Notes: generated by a model from the sequence alone, not told the origin. Numbered from the stretch's first letter, positions 23,548 to 31,010 are shown. The stretch is DNA of 35,942 nucleotides from DASTDY01 sp035478375 (GCA_035478375.1 DATIJQ010000011.1:1-35942), one strand, 5' to 3'. Made by a program: numbers and translations.

Positions 23548-24858
23548 TCAGGGTGCGAGGCGGTTGATGTCACGCGGGAACAGCGATGCTTCTTTGACGT
23601 TGTTGAGGCCAACTAACTTTTGCACCAGCCGTTCTAACCCCATGCCAAACCCGCCGTGTGGCGGCATACCGGCCTGCATGGCCATCAAAAAGTATTTGAA
23701 ACCAGGCGCTTCGGGGTCGCCGTTGGCCATTTCGATGAGTTGGCGCAACACAACGTCATGGCGGTTTTCGCGCATGCTGCCGGTCACGATTTCGACGCCG
23801 CGGAACAATAAGTCAACGCGGTCGGCAAATTCGGGGTGACCGGCCTGAGCTTTGTGGTAAAACTTCATTTCGCTGGCAGGCCAGTCGGTGACAAACACGG
23901 CTTCGGAGCCTAAGTTTTCGGCAGCGTACTCGCAAATCCAGCGTTCTTCTTCGGGTCGCAAGTCTTTTTCGCCGACGGTGTTTTCGCCAGTTGCATCGCT
24001 GTATTTTTGGTGGATGTCGGCCATGCTAATACTAGGGATTAATTTTGGCAACACCGGTTTTGTGGCGCCCCATTCGTTTAATTGGCCTTCGCAGTATTGC
24101 CACACATCGTCGGCAACGGCGTTTAGCATGCCGCTCAAAAACTTTTTGAGGTCGTCGAGAGTAATAAAGCCCATTTCGCCGTCAACAGATATGTATTCGG
24201 TCATATGGCGGGTTGTGGCACTGGGTTCGGCGCGGTACACAGGGGCGATTTCGAACACGCGCTCAAAAACGCCAACCATCATTTGCTTGTAAAATTGCGG
24301 GCTTTGGGCGAGCGTTGCCTCTTTGCCAAAGTAATCCGTTTTAAAAACTTCGGCGCCGCCTTCGGTGGCTGCAGCGAGTAGCTTTGGCGTACGGATTTCG
24401 GTAAAATCGTTGCGACGGAAATATTGGCGGAGTGCTTCGCTTACCTCTGATTGTATTTTAAAAACGGCTTGTTCGCGTGGGCTACGCAGGCCAATGGGGC
24501 GATATTCAAACAAAGTGTCTAAGTTTTCGGATTCGTGGCTGAGGGGTTTGTCAATCTCAATTGGCGGTTCCATTTCGACTGGCACGTCAATTTTAAGGCT
24601 GGTTTCGTGGATTTCTACCCCGCCTGGCGCGCGGTCATCGGCCGCTACCACCCCTGTGATTTCGAGCACAGTGCCAACCTGCAGCCCGCGTAACTTTTCG
24701 ACTTCATTTTTATCTTTAATTAAGGCCTGAGCCACGCCGCTGCGGTCGCGGATAACAATAAATGTCAGACCGCCAAGCAGCCGTTTTTTGTGGAGCCAGC
24801 CCCAAATGGTCACTTGGGAACCAATGTGGCTGGGTAGTTGTCGAGCTAATGTTCGCAT
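23548..24858 (-). CDS. aspS: Aspartyl-tRNA synthetase, archaeal-type (probably non-discriminating)
   Basis: A 436-aa class II synthetase. An N-terminal OB-fold anticodon-binding domain (VTIWGWLHKKRLLGGLTFIV) is followed by the catalytic core with motif 2 (VFEIAPVYRAEPSATTRHMTE begins near 208, cut short here) and motif 3 GFGMGLERLVQ near the end. It lacks the large GAD insertion of bacterial AspRS, so its length is that of the archaeal/eukaryotic type, which often also charges tRNA-Asn. It is translationally close to the CBS gene: the upstream stop TAA is two bases before the ATG, with AAGG as Shine-Dalgarno. Confidence 0.9.
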   Translation of the reverse strand: MRTLARQLPSHIGSQVTIWGWLHKKRLLGGLTFIVIRDRSGVAQALIKDKNEVEKLRGLQVGTVLEITGVVAADDRAPGGVEIHETSLKIDVPVEMEPPIEIDKPLSHESENLDTLFEYRPIGLRSPREQAVFKIQSEVSEALRQYFRRNDFTEIRTPKLLAAATEGGAEVFKTDYFGKEATLAQSPQFYKQMMVGVFERVFEIAPVYRAEPSATTRHMTEYISVDGEMGFITLDDLKKFLSGMLNAVADDVWQYCEGQLNEWGATKPVLPKLIPSISMADIHQKYSDATGENTVGEKDLRPEEERWICEYAAENLGSEAVFVTDWPASEMKFYHKAQAGHPEFADRVDLLFRGVEIVTGSMRENRHDVVLRQLIEMANGDPEAPGFKYFLMAMQAGMPPHGGFGMGLERLVQKLVGLNNVKEASLFPRDINRLAP

Positions 24859-24860
24859 AT

Positions 24861-25814
24861 TTATACCTTGTTTGGGTCAGTTGCTATGTGGAAGTTGGCG
24901 GGCGGGGGCGAGCCCAAAATTGCGGTGAGCGCATCTTGCAGCGTCACCAACCCCTGGATATTGCCATTATCGTCCACTACTATAAACAGTTGTCGTCCAG
25001 ATTGCAAACTGGCGCCCAGCAAGCTCAAAACCGTATTGCGCGCGGCCGCATAATATACCTGCGGGCGCATGGCGTCGGCAACAACTTTAATTGCAGGGTG
25101 GCCAGAGGTAGCGTCGCGCATATGCAACAGGCCTTTTACGTGTTCGAGGTCGCCATCGATCGCAACAAAAGTTTGGTGGCCTTGTTTATGCAACTTATCG
25201 AGGAGCAGCGGCCCAACCGTTTCGCTAACATCAACAGTGGCAATGTGATCACGCGGCACCATAATTTCGCCAATAGTTTTTTCGTGTTGGTGCAACCCCG
25301 CAAGCAACGCCGTCTTTTGTTCTGGCGCCAAAACGTGAGTAGTGTCAATAAGGTGCGCGAGTTCGTCCGCCGAAGCAATAGCTGTGTTGACCGAATGCCG
25401 TTTGTCATACATAAACCGCAGCGGACCTGCCAAAACACGAACCATTTTGGTAAATAATGGCTCGAATTTGCGCTGGACTGCCTGAGAGGGCTTAGCAATC
25501 CAACCACGTACGGCGACTAAATAAGCAATAAAAAAGTAAACGGCGCTTAGCAATGCGCCAACCGCCGCGCTATGCGTTGTTAAAAGTAGTGCGGCAATCC
25601 CGACACTTATAATAATTTCTTTAATATACTGCAAGGCAACAAAGGCCGGTAAAAGCTTACGCCGTTCTAGTTCGGCCACGGCGTGAGCGTTGCCGGCATG
25701 CGCATGACGCGACACCTCAAAATCACTACCGCCACGTGGGGCATAGTTAAAGCTTTTAACTATAGCTAAAATTAAAGTTAGCGCAATTGCTGCAAGTTCA
25801 ACGACGAGTTCCAT
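24861..25814 (-). CDS. CBS-pair membrane protein (CNNM/CorC-like)
   Basis: A 317-aa protein. Hydrophobic N-terminal helices (about 2-17, 64-80 and 84-104) form a reduced membrane domain. HEKTIGEIMVPRDHIATVDV (about residues 183-202) starts two CBS domains ending with GLVTLQDALTAILG. IMVPR is the hallmark of HlyC/CorC/CNNM proteins linked to Mg2+ or Co2+ export. The membrane part is shorter than the DUF21 domain. It is transcribed divergently from the DsbA gene, with 22 bp between start codons. Confidence 0.8.
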   Translation of the reverse strand: MELVVELAAIALTLILAIVKSFNYAPRGGSDFEVSRHAHAGNAHAVAELERRKLLPAFVALQYIKEIIISVGIAALLLTTHSAAVGALLSAVYFFIAYLVAVRGWIAKPSQAVQRKFEPLFTKMVRVLAGPLRFMYDKRHSVNTAIASADELAHLIDTTHVLAPEQKTALLAGLHQHEKTIGEIMVPRDHIATVDVSETVGPLLLDKLHKQGHQTFVAIDGDLEHVKGLLHMRDATSGHPAIKVVADAMRPQVYYAAARNTVLSLLGASLQSGRQLFIVVDDNGNIQGLVTLQDALTAILGSPPPANFHIATDPNKV

Positions 25815-25820
25815 AGTTCT

Positions 25821-25830
25821 ATTGTATTAT
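25821..25830. promoter_or_regulatory. Overlapping divergent -10 boxes of the CBS gene and the DsbA-like gene
   Basis: On minus, TACAAT (25821-25826) ends 6 nt before ATG 25814. On plus, TATTAT (25825-25830) ends 6 nt before ATG 25837. The boxes overlap by two bases. This is a second case of the layout seen at tsaC and mscS. Confidence 0.55.
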
Positions 25831-25836
25831 AGTGTC

Positions 25837-26511
25837 ATGAACAAAACGAAATGGATTATTTTTATTGTAGTTGTCGTCGCCATTTTTGGCCTGGTTATCT
25901 TCTTCAATCGCAGCAACACGCAGACCTACCAGGGTGACACCAACAAAATTATAACCACTGGTATTGCCGACCATGTACTTGGACCAAAAGACCAAAAAGT
26001 CACCTTAATTGAGTACGGCGACTACGAATGCCCAGGTTGCGGCGCCATGTACAGCGCGGTTAAGGGTTTGACTGATGCACATAGCGACCACCTAACCTTT
26101 GTCTTCCGTAACTTCCCGCTTACCAACATTCACCCGAACGCCTTGGCCGCCGCAACTGCTGCCGAAGCTGCCGGCTTGCAAGGCAAATACTTTGAAATGC
26201 ACGACGCACTATACGAAAACCAACAGGCTTGGGCAAATGCAAGTGTCGGCGACCGCGAAACAATCTTTACTGGCTACGCCGCCAACCTCGGTCTCAATAC
26301 TGACCAATTTAAAAAAGACCTTTCGGCCGACAACATTGCTGGCAAAATCAGTCGTGACCGATCAATTGGCACAACCATTGGCGTTAACAGTACGCCAACA
26401 TTTGTGCTGAACGGTACAATGATTACCGGTTCTGACGCAGTAAGCGCCAACACGCTGACTCAAAAAGTTACTGACGTGCTCAACAAAGCTTTCCCACCCG
26501 CCAAAAACTAG
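25837..26511 (+). CDS. DsbA-family thioredoxin-fold protein, membrane-anchored
   Basis: A 224-aa protein with an N-terminal signal anchor (about 6-23) and a DsbA-like thioredoxin fold. The active site is CPGC (65-68) in YGDYECPGCGAM, and the cis-Pro loop is NSTPTF. It probably oxidises or isomerises disulfides in exported proteins. The CcdA gene about 21 kb upstream could keep it or its partners reduced. ATG 25837 is chosen over an in-frame TTG 25822, which lies inside the -10 box. Confidence 0.9.
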   Translation: MNKTKWIIFIVVVVAIFGLVIFFNRSNTQTYQGDTNKIITTGIADHVLGPKDQKVTLIEYGDYECPGCGAMYSAVKGLTDAHSDHLTFVFRNFPLTNIHPNALAAATAAEAAGLQGKYFEMHDALYENQQAWANASVGDRETIFTGYAANLGLNTDQFKKDLSADNIAGKISRDRSIGTTIGVNSTPTFVLNGTMITGSDAVSANTLTQKVTDVLNKAFPPAKN

Positions 26512-26518
26512 CTAAAAA

Positions 26519-26552
26519 TAAAAAATAGCCCGACGTTTATGGGCTATTTTTT
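26519..26552. terminator. Bidirectional terminator
   Basis: AAAATAGCCC pairs with GGGCTATTTT around an 8-nt loop, with A-rich and T-rich flanks. It closes the DsbA-like gene on plus and the 30-aa gene on minus. Confidence 0.85.
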
Positions 26553-26556
26553 ATGC

Positions 26557-26649
26557 CTAGTGCAAGAGGTAATCTTGCCATTCGGCGGGGACAATTTCCA
26601 CCGCAATTTTGCGGGCCCGAGTAGGGACCATGCGGATGTCAATTGGCAT
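26557..26649 (-). CDS. 30-aa small protein
   Basis: A very short frame starting MPIDIRMVPTRARKIAVEIV and ending EWQDYLLH. ATG 26649 has a near-perfect Shine-Dalgarno sequence (AAGGAG, 6 nt away). A promoter and a folded leader precede it, and a terminator follows, so a complete transcription unit is visible. It is basic at the centre and has no Cys. It may be a small protein or the coding part of a dual-function RNA. Confidence 0.55.
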   Translation of the reverse strand: MPIDIRMVPTRARKIAVEIVPAEWQDYLLH

Positions 26650-26673
26650 GTGCTTCTCCTTGTTAAGTGTGTC

Positions 26674-26720
26674 GGACCTCGTGGTGGTGGCACGCACGAC
26701 AGTTCAGGGACGCGGGGTCC
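26674..26720 (-). ncRNA. Folded leader of the 30-aa gene
   Basis: On the minus strand GGACC (26716-26720) pairs with GGTCC (26674-26678), enclosing TCGTG/CACGA (26695-26699 with 26679-26683). An alternative small hairpin GGAC-CCCGC-GTCC overlaps the outer stem, so two mutually exclusive folds exist. A regulatory leader is inferred from this; I see no known riboswitch class. Confidence 0.45.
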
Positions 26721-26743
26721 GTAAACGTTAAGACACAAGTTCT

Positions 26744-26772
26744 AAGTTACCAAAGGTTGCCAGGCGGTGCAA
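26744..26772 (-). promoter_or_regulatory. Promoter of the 30-aa gene
   Basis: Minus-strand TTGCAC, a 17-nt spacer and TGG-TAACTT (extended -10). It yields a leader of about 90 nt. Confidence 0.5.
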
Positions 26773-26806
26773 GCATAAGCAATAAACAAAAGTAACGGTT
26801 GCAATG

Positions 26807-26833
26807 AAATACTCCGCTGTCACCGGAGTATTT
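26807..26833 (-). terminator. Terminator of the 228-aa gene
   Basis: AAATACTCCG pairs perfectly with CGGAGTATTT around a 7-nt loop, with the U-rich arm at the 3' end on either strand. It lies about 15 bases behind the stop codon on minus. Confidence 0.7.
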
Positions 26834-26847
26834 GGTGAAGCGGAGTG

Positions 26848-27534
26848 TCAATTGTCGGCGTCGTTTTGCCGGGCAGCGCATCGCAAGTCGATTGCAAGCT
26901 CGGCAATGGTTACATCATTGGGCCATTGACTGAGGGCGCGCTTGATTTGGTCAAACGGTGCGCCGCGGCGCCGCGCCTCGGCCGTGTACTTTATGTCTTG
27001 GGCGCTCATTCCGTCCTTCCGGGCAATCAGCAATTCTGGCACTTCATCAGCAGAAAAACCTTTTTTGCGCAGCAGCGTATATTCTTCGAAACGTCGGAAG
27101 TACCGCTCTACAATGTGGTGCGCTTCTGACACGCTAAAGTCGTGACGGCGTGCCCGCACGTACATTACGAGCTGTTGCAACGTCGTGCGTTGTTTGCCGC
27201 ACACTTCTTTAGCCGTAAAGCTGCACCAACAAGCCATAAACTCATCAAAATCCATGCCGATAAGCACGGCTTTTGTTTGGTCATAGTAATGCTCATGCCA
27301 AGTACGCATAAGGTATGGGCCATGGTGATACTTGTTCGAACGCCTAGCCCGGCGCGGATCGTTAAAATGTGCGCGCCAATTATAGCCGGTCATGACCGCA
27401 CGCATAACATCGGCGTGCGTCCAACCAAACGTTAGGAGGCCGTTGTAGTCGCTAACAAATTGCGCTATGCATTCATACGCGCTTGGGTGGGCCACTTGGA
27501 ATGCTACAAAACAGGGGTGTCGCAGCGTACTCAA
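26848..27534 (-). CDS. Unidentified 228-aa protein with helical repeats
   Basis: A His/Trp/Arg-rich protein with no TM segment. The C-terminal half is a run of short helix pairs of the type GFSADEVPELLIARKDGMS, AQDIKYTAEARRRGAP, FDQIKRALSQWP, which looks like a small alpha-helical repeat array. The N-terminal half has WRAHFNDPRRARRSNKYHHG, a basic stretch that could bind nucleic acid. Start TTG 27534 has AGGAAGG six bases upstream and is preferred over GTG 27561. I do not recognise a family. Confidence 0.6.
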   Translation of the reverse strand: MSTLRHPCFVAFQVAHPSAYECIAQFVSDYNGLLTFGWTHADVMRAVMTGYNWRAHFNDPRRARRSNKYHHGPYLMRTWHEHYYDQTKAVLIGMDFDEFMACWCSFTAKEVCGKQRTTLQQLVMYVRARRHDFSVSEAHHIVERYFRRFEEYTLLRKKGFSADEVPELLIARKDGMSAQDIKYTAEARRRGAPFDQIKRALSQWPNDVTIAELAIDLRCAARQNDADN

Positions 27535-27566
27535 TGGGCACCTTCCTAATATTGTGGACACTGTCC

Positions 27567-27595
27567 AGTATTCATAAACTCTTTAAGTATGTCAA
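27567..27595 (-). promoter_or_regulatory. Promoter of the 228-aa gene
   Basis: Minus-strand TTGACA, a 17-nt spacer and AATACT. It lies directly behind the corA stop codon. Confidence 0.5.
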
Positions 27596-28525
27596 CTAAA
27601 AGATATGCTTTTTGCGGCCGATTGTGTACACGGTAACACACAAAAGCAGGCTCGCCAGCACGACCACTGGGTACATCCAGGGTTCGTGCTGGAACGGAAT
27701 GTCAACGTTCATGCCATACATGCCAAAAATGACGTTGGGCAAGGCAATAATAACAGTGGCGGCGGTCAAAAGTTTCATGGTATGGTTTAGGTTATTAGAG
27801 GCAATGGTCGAATACGCTTCGCGAATGCTGGTAATAGATTTGACGTGAGTACGGCAAGCTTCGATTGACTGTTCGTTATTAAGCAATAAGTCCTCGACTA
27901 AATCTTGGTCTTCTTCAAAAAGTTGCACATGTTTACCGGCCAGCAAGCGCCGCAAAATAACGGTGGTTGGTTCAAGCGCTGACAGGAACTCATTTAATTC
28001 ATCCTCGATCACTACAAAATCAACAAAATCTTGGTTGTTGATTTGGTGACCTTTTAGCCGGCTGCGCGTGGCGTTTATTTGGCGGCCGACGCGGTTAATG
28101 AGCTGTTCGTAGCGTTCAAAAACTTGGTCGAGCACCATTAAAAGGAGCCGCGTGCGCTGTGTGGTCGCAAAGTCGATACCGCCAGCCACAAACTTTTGCA
28201 GTCGTGGCAACGGGTTAGGGCTGATGGTCATAAATAAATTAGCGCCAATGATAAATAACAGTGGCGCAGTAGTCAGCTCGCCATTGCTACCCGTGTAGGC
28301 GAACCGAATAAACAGATACGTCAGGCTGCCCTCTTTTTGCAAACGCGGCATCTCGTCGGGGTCAAGGGCGTCTTCGAGCAGCCCTGGTTCGAGCTTGAAT
28401 TGTTTTGTAAACGCGCTCACCTCTTCGGGGGTTGGCGCTTCGACATGCACCCATGTGCCGGGCTTATACTCTTCAAGCTGGCTTACTTTGGTGGCGCGCA
28501 AATTTTTATAGTAGTATGTAATCAT
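27596..28525 (-). CDS. corA: CorA-type Mg2+/Co2+ channel
   Basis: A 309-aa protein: an alpha/beta cytoplasmic funnel (1-240), then two C-terminal TM helices (about 246-268 and 280-300) with the GMN signature in FGMYGMNVD at the pore mouth. CorA takes up Mg2+ and can carry Co2+. It overlaps the 430-aa upstream gene by 20 bases, so both share one mRNA and, apparently, the riboswitch-like leader in front of it. Confidence 0.92.
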   Translation of the reverse strand: MITYYYKNLRATKVSQLEEYKPGTWVHVEAPTPEEVSAFTKQFKLEPGLLEDALDPDEMPRLQKEGSLTYLFIRFAYTGSNGELTTAPLLFIIGANLFMTISPNPLPRLQKFVAGGIDFATTQRTRLLLMVLDQVFERYEQLINRVGRQINATRSRLKGHQINNQDFVDFVVIEDELNEFLSALEPTTVILRRLLAGKHVQLFEEDQDLVEDLLLNNEQSIEACRTHVKSITSIREAYSTIASNNLNHTMKLLTAATVIIALPNVIFGMYGMNVDIPFQHEPWMYPVVVLASLLLCVTVYTIGRKKHIF

Positions 28526-29798
28526 CTTGCCGCTTAGTATACGCCCGAGACGCTGGCGGCGCTATGGTTTCTTTAAGGACAATTGCGCCGATTCTTTGCT
28601 TTTTGGCTTTTTCGGCGGTGCGGCGGCGTTTTGCTTCGGTCATAAGTACATCTAGCCCAGTGTCACCCAACGTATTATGCACGTCCTCGCAGCCCTGGCA
28701 CATGTTGCATTTATTAATGGCAATGGCTTTATCGCGGAGACAGGCAACGCATTCGCCGTGGCCCCAAATGGTAGTTTTTTGTTCGTGGCGAGCAGCGGCA
28801 AAACCTATATCGCCAAGTTGTGCGGCTGCAGTATCATCGGTGTCGCCAGTTGGGCAATCACGATCAAAATTGAGGCCTTCACTGCGAGCACCATCACCCG
28901 CCTCTTGAACGCTTGTAACGACTTTGCCGTGCAGTGAACCGTCTATGGCAGCGGCTAAATTATAGCGGTGAGGCTCCATCTTTTTGTTGCGTTCATGCGG
29001 ATCACGGACTTCGGCAAAAATCTTGGCGAGCACTCCCATATGCTCACCCAGCAATGTCTGCTGCGACGAAATAAAGCCCATGACATCCTTGATTGCCAAC
29101 GGTTCTCGACCACTGTAAAGTTCGTGTTTTTTGTCACGCGACATAACGCCGTCGTAGGCCTGGCGTAGTTGTTCGTCTAATTCGTCGATAGAACGCGGTG
29201 GCACAGGGTAACGGCGTTTGGCGGCGATTTCTTCGGAGCCTTGCATCGGATCAAAATCGTCATAGCCTAGCACTCGGTCCATGGCTTGCACGCCAGGCAA
29301 ATAGCTGCCGTCATAGGAATGATATTTTACTTTTACGCCGGTATTGGTCGCCACGGCAATGCGCGTAAACATGGTGAGACGGTCACGTTTATAACCGGGC
29401 AAATCGCTTTTGGCAGTGCGCACCGCATCGGGGATGAGCCAGTACGATACGATTGCGCCAAAACGGTTTACGGCCAGAGTCTCGTAGTCATTTAGTTCTT
29501 CGAGTTCGATTTCGCGGCGGCGCACCTCAACCCGCCAATCTGGGTTGGTGAGCGCCATGCGACGAGCGTCGGCAAGGCCGTCTTCTATTACGGGGCGTAG
29601 CAACTCGCCGCGCTCACTAACAAGACCATCGACCGTCAAGCCAAATTCCTGCGTGGCAATGACGGGGGCGCGCACGCGTTCGGCAATATCGGTAATTTCG
29701 TCATACAAACGGCGCTCGTATTCCCAATGGTGGTACGCTTCGAAGTCAGCTTGTCGGCGTTGTTCGACTACTCTGCGCTGCGCTTCGACCGTTTCCAC
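28506..29798 (-). CDS. 430-aa protein of unknown function with Cys-rich metal-site element
   Basis: A soluble protein with a long charged coiled-coil N-terminus (EAQRRVVEQRRQADFEAYHH), a central mixed domain, and near residue 350-372 a cysteine cluster ECVAC then CNMCQGCE. The spacing C-x2-C-x(n)-C-x2-C-x2-C suggests a zinc ribbon. The family is not recognised. The start is GTG 29798 with AGGG eight bases upstream; that AGGG can be masked by an RNA stem. It is first gene of an operon with corA. Confidence 0.75.
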   Translation of the reverse strand: METVEAQRRVVEQRRQADFEAYHHWEYERRLYDEITDIAERVRAPVIATQEFGLTVDGLVSERGELLRPVIEDGLADARRMALTNPDWRVEVRRREIELEELNDYETLAVNRFGAIVSYWLIPDAVRTAKSDLPGYKRDRLTMFTRIAVATNTGVKVKYHSYDGSYLPGVQAMDRVLGYDDFDPMQGSEEIAAKRRYPVPPRSIDELDEQLRQAYDGVMSRDKKHELYSGREPLAIKDVMGFISSQQTLLGEHMGVLAKIFAEVRDPHERNKKMEPHRYNLAAAIDGSLHGKVVTSVQEAGDGARSEGLNFDRDCPTGDTDDTAAAQLGDIGFAAARHEQKTTIWGHGECVACLRDKAIAINKCNMCQGCEDVHNTLGDTGLDVLMTEAKRRRTAEKAKKQRIGAIVLKETIAPPASRAYTKRQDDYILL

Positions 29799-29878
29799 TA
29801 AAATTACCCTGCCTTTTTGTATCGAGCAGGGTTTCCAAAAAGAGCCTTAAAAAGGCTTTTTGCTCCTGCTCGGGATAC
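29799..29878 (-). promoter_or_regulatory. Alternative-pairing expression platform before the 430-aa gene
   Basis: Three segments compete. Segment A (29878-29865, GTATCCCGAGCAGG) pairs with B (29831-29819, CCCTGCTCGATAC) in a 12-bp stem with a 2-nt bulge. B can instead pair by CCCTGC with GCAGGG (29812-29807), which contains the Shine-Dalgarno sequence. Within A-B lies AGCCTT-TTT-AAGGCT followed by CTTTTT, a short terminator-like hairpin. This is the logic of a translational riboswitch. Confidence 0.65.
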
Positions 29879-29880
29879 CA

Positions 29881-29949
29881 ACCGGTGCACCATCGGGCTT
29901 TGACCGTTGCGGCACAGCTCGCGATTTACACGCGATTCCATGCACCAGT
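29881..29949 (-). ncRNA. Cobalamin-riboswitch-like aptamer
   Basis: A 9-bp closing stem (ACTGGTGCA at 29949-29941 with TGCACCGGT at 29889-29881) surrounds a core resembling the cobalamin riboswitch. Loop TGTAAAT sits on a CGCG stem (29934-29920), then CCGCAACGGT (29912-29903) as in the CCGCAACTGT element, then AGCCCGAT (29899-29892) in the B12-box position. The usual 5' P2-P3 insertion is missing, so it would be a compact variant. Ligand assignment is by resemblance only. Confidence 0.5.
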
Positions 29950-30013
29950 GGTTATATTGTTAATACATTAACTATACTACGCCGCATATAGTGGCGATAT
30001 TGTAAAATAGGCA

Positions 30014-30382
30014 CTACTTGGATTGATCGCCAACCTGTATTGGTCCGGCGTTAACCAATTTGTGGACCTTTTCGCGGTAAATAAGCGCTAACTTGGCCTT
30101 TGGGTACACTAGTAAATAGTCGCCGTTTTCGGCCGACCTATAAAACGGTTGGTCGGCAAGTTTGCCTTTGTCTTGAATAAGCGCCACCGTCGGTTGGCCA
30201 TCTGGCAGCACAAAAATCTGGCTAACTTCGCCGACTAGCCGAGTAACTGTTTGCTGATTGACCGCCGTCTGATCTTTGCCCCCGCCAAACAATTGCCACA
30301 AAATGAATCCACCTGCGACTGCAAAAACTACAAGGCCCCCAATAGCAATTTGGCGTTTGTGAGCTAAGGTAAATTCCTTCAT
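30014..30382 (-). CDS. Membrane-anchored small protein, Patescibacteria type
   Basis: A 122-aa protein with one N-terminal TM helix (about 11-31) and an outside domain with VTRLVGEVSQIFVLPDGQPT, DKGKLADQPFYRSAENGDYL and LVYPKAKLALIYREKVHKL. This strand pattern is, to my knowledge, a widespread uncharacterised protein in candidate-phyla bacteria. ATG 30382 is preferred over the upstream in-frame start because an extended -10 (TGG-TACAAT) ends 6 nt before it. Confidence 0.75.
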   Translation of the reverse strand: MKEFTLAHKRQIAIGGLVVFAVAGGFILWQLFGGGKDQTAVNQQTVTRLVGEVSQIFVLPDGQPTVALIQDKGKLADQPFYRSAENGDYLLVYPKAKLALIYREKVHKLVNAGPIQVGDQSK

Positions 30383-30388
30383 ACTTTT

Positions 30389-30394
30389 ATTGTA
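30389..30394 (-). promoter_or_regulatory. Extended -10 box of the 122-aa gene
   Basis: Minus-strand TGG-TACAAT ends six bases before ATG 30382. Confidence 0.55.
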
Positions 30395-30430
30395 CCAAAC
30401 AAATTTTTGCAAAGCTGTCGCAAATAATGC

Positions 30431-30436
30431 TATACT
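30431..30436 (+). promoter_or_regulatory. Extended -10 box of the Fur-family gene
   Basis: TGC-TATACT ends eight bases before ATG 30445. No Shine-Dalgarno sequence is present. The gene is divergent from the 122-aa gene; the -10 boxes are 36 bp apart. Confidence 0.6.
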
Positions 30437-30444
30437 GCGTACTT

Positions 30445-30864
30445 ATGGATACAGGCGTTTTAAAACTAAAACAGACATTGCGCGAAGCTCGCAGTAGCGC
30501 TACCCACAGTCGCATTGCTATCTACAGCCACTTGGCTGAGCATGGACCGATGAGCGTCGGTCGGCTTTCTAACCAGCTATTGCCAGATGTCGACCGCGCT
30601 ACCGTCTACCGCACCATCGAATTGTACGAAAAACTCGGCGTCGTTAACCGCATTTGGCACGGCTTTAAACACCAGGTCGAACTCAGCGAAATTTTTACGC
30701 CGCATCACCACCACGCGCTGTGTCAGCAGTGTGGCAAAACAATTGATATTACCAGTCCCGAACTCGAAGCCGCACTTACTGCGCTCGCTAAAAAGCACTC
30801 TTTTTTGACCCTCAGCCACTCTGTTGAACTGACTGGTTACTGCCAAGATTGTCAACAACAGTAA
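30445..30864 (+). CDS. Fur-family metalloregulator
   Basis: A 139-aa protein: winged-helix domain (about 10-75, recognition helix DRATVYRTIELYEKLG) and dimerisation domain with HHHH (87-90) and two CxxC pairs (C93/C96 and C133/C136) for structural zinc. It could act as Fur, Zur or PerR; the sequence does not decide. The window also encodes CorA and an NRAMP-type transporter, which are candidate targets. The upstream in-frame ATG 30427 overlaps the -10 and is rejected. Confidence 0.88.
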   Translation: MDTGVLKLKQTLREARSSATHSRIAIYSHLAEHGPMSVGRLSNQLLPDVDRATVYRTIELYEKLGVVNRIWHGFKHQVELSEIFTPHHHHALCQQCGKTIDITSPELEAALTALAKKHSFLTLSHSVELTGYCQDCQQQ

Positions 30865-30871
30865 TAATCTA

Positions 30872-30900
30872 TTGTTTTCGGCACCCGAGTGTGGTCTAAT
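30872..30900 (+). promoter_or_regulatory. Promoter of the RRM gene
   Basis: TTGTTT, a 17-nt spacer and TGG-TCTAAT (extended -10). It would give an unusually long 5' UTR of about 104 nt. Confidence 0.5.
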
Positions 30901-30903
30901 AAA

Positions 30904-31010
30904 GTTAGCAGAAACTTCCGTAACTATTGTTAGGTAGATAAAGGCTTGACTGCCCTCTACGTCTAGGGAACGGTAAGTGGTCGTTCTGCGGATGTAAATA
31001 AGGAATTTGT
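30904..31010 (+). promoter_or_regulatory. Structured 5' UTR of the RRM gene
   Basis: Several inverted repeats: GTTA/TAAC (30904-30924), GTAGA/TCTAC (30934-30960), CCCT/AGGG (30953-30968) and a perfect GAACG/CGTTC hairpin (30968-30986). The second and third are mutually exclusive. AAGGA precedes ATG 31011. RNA-binding proteins often autoregulate, so a binding site for the gene product is a reasonable guess. Confidence 0.45.

Noticed and set aside
29841..29862. AGCCTT/AAGGCT hairpin in the leader as a plain intrinsic terminator of an upstream gene
   Set aside because: No minus-strand gene ends upstream of it; it lies inside the long A-B stem of the riboswitch-like leader and fits better as part of that switch.
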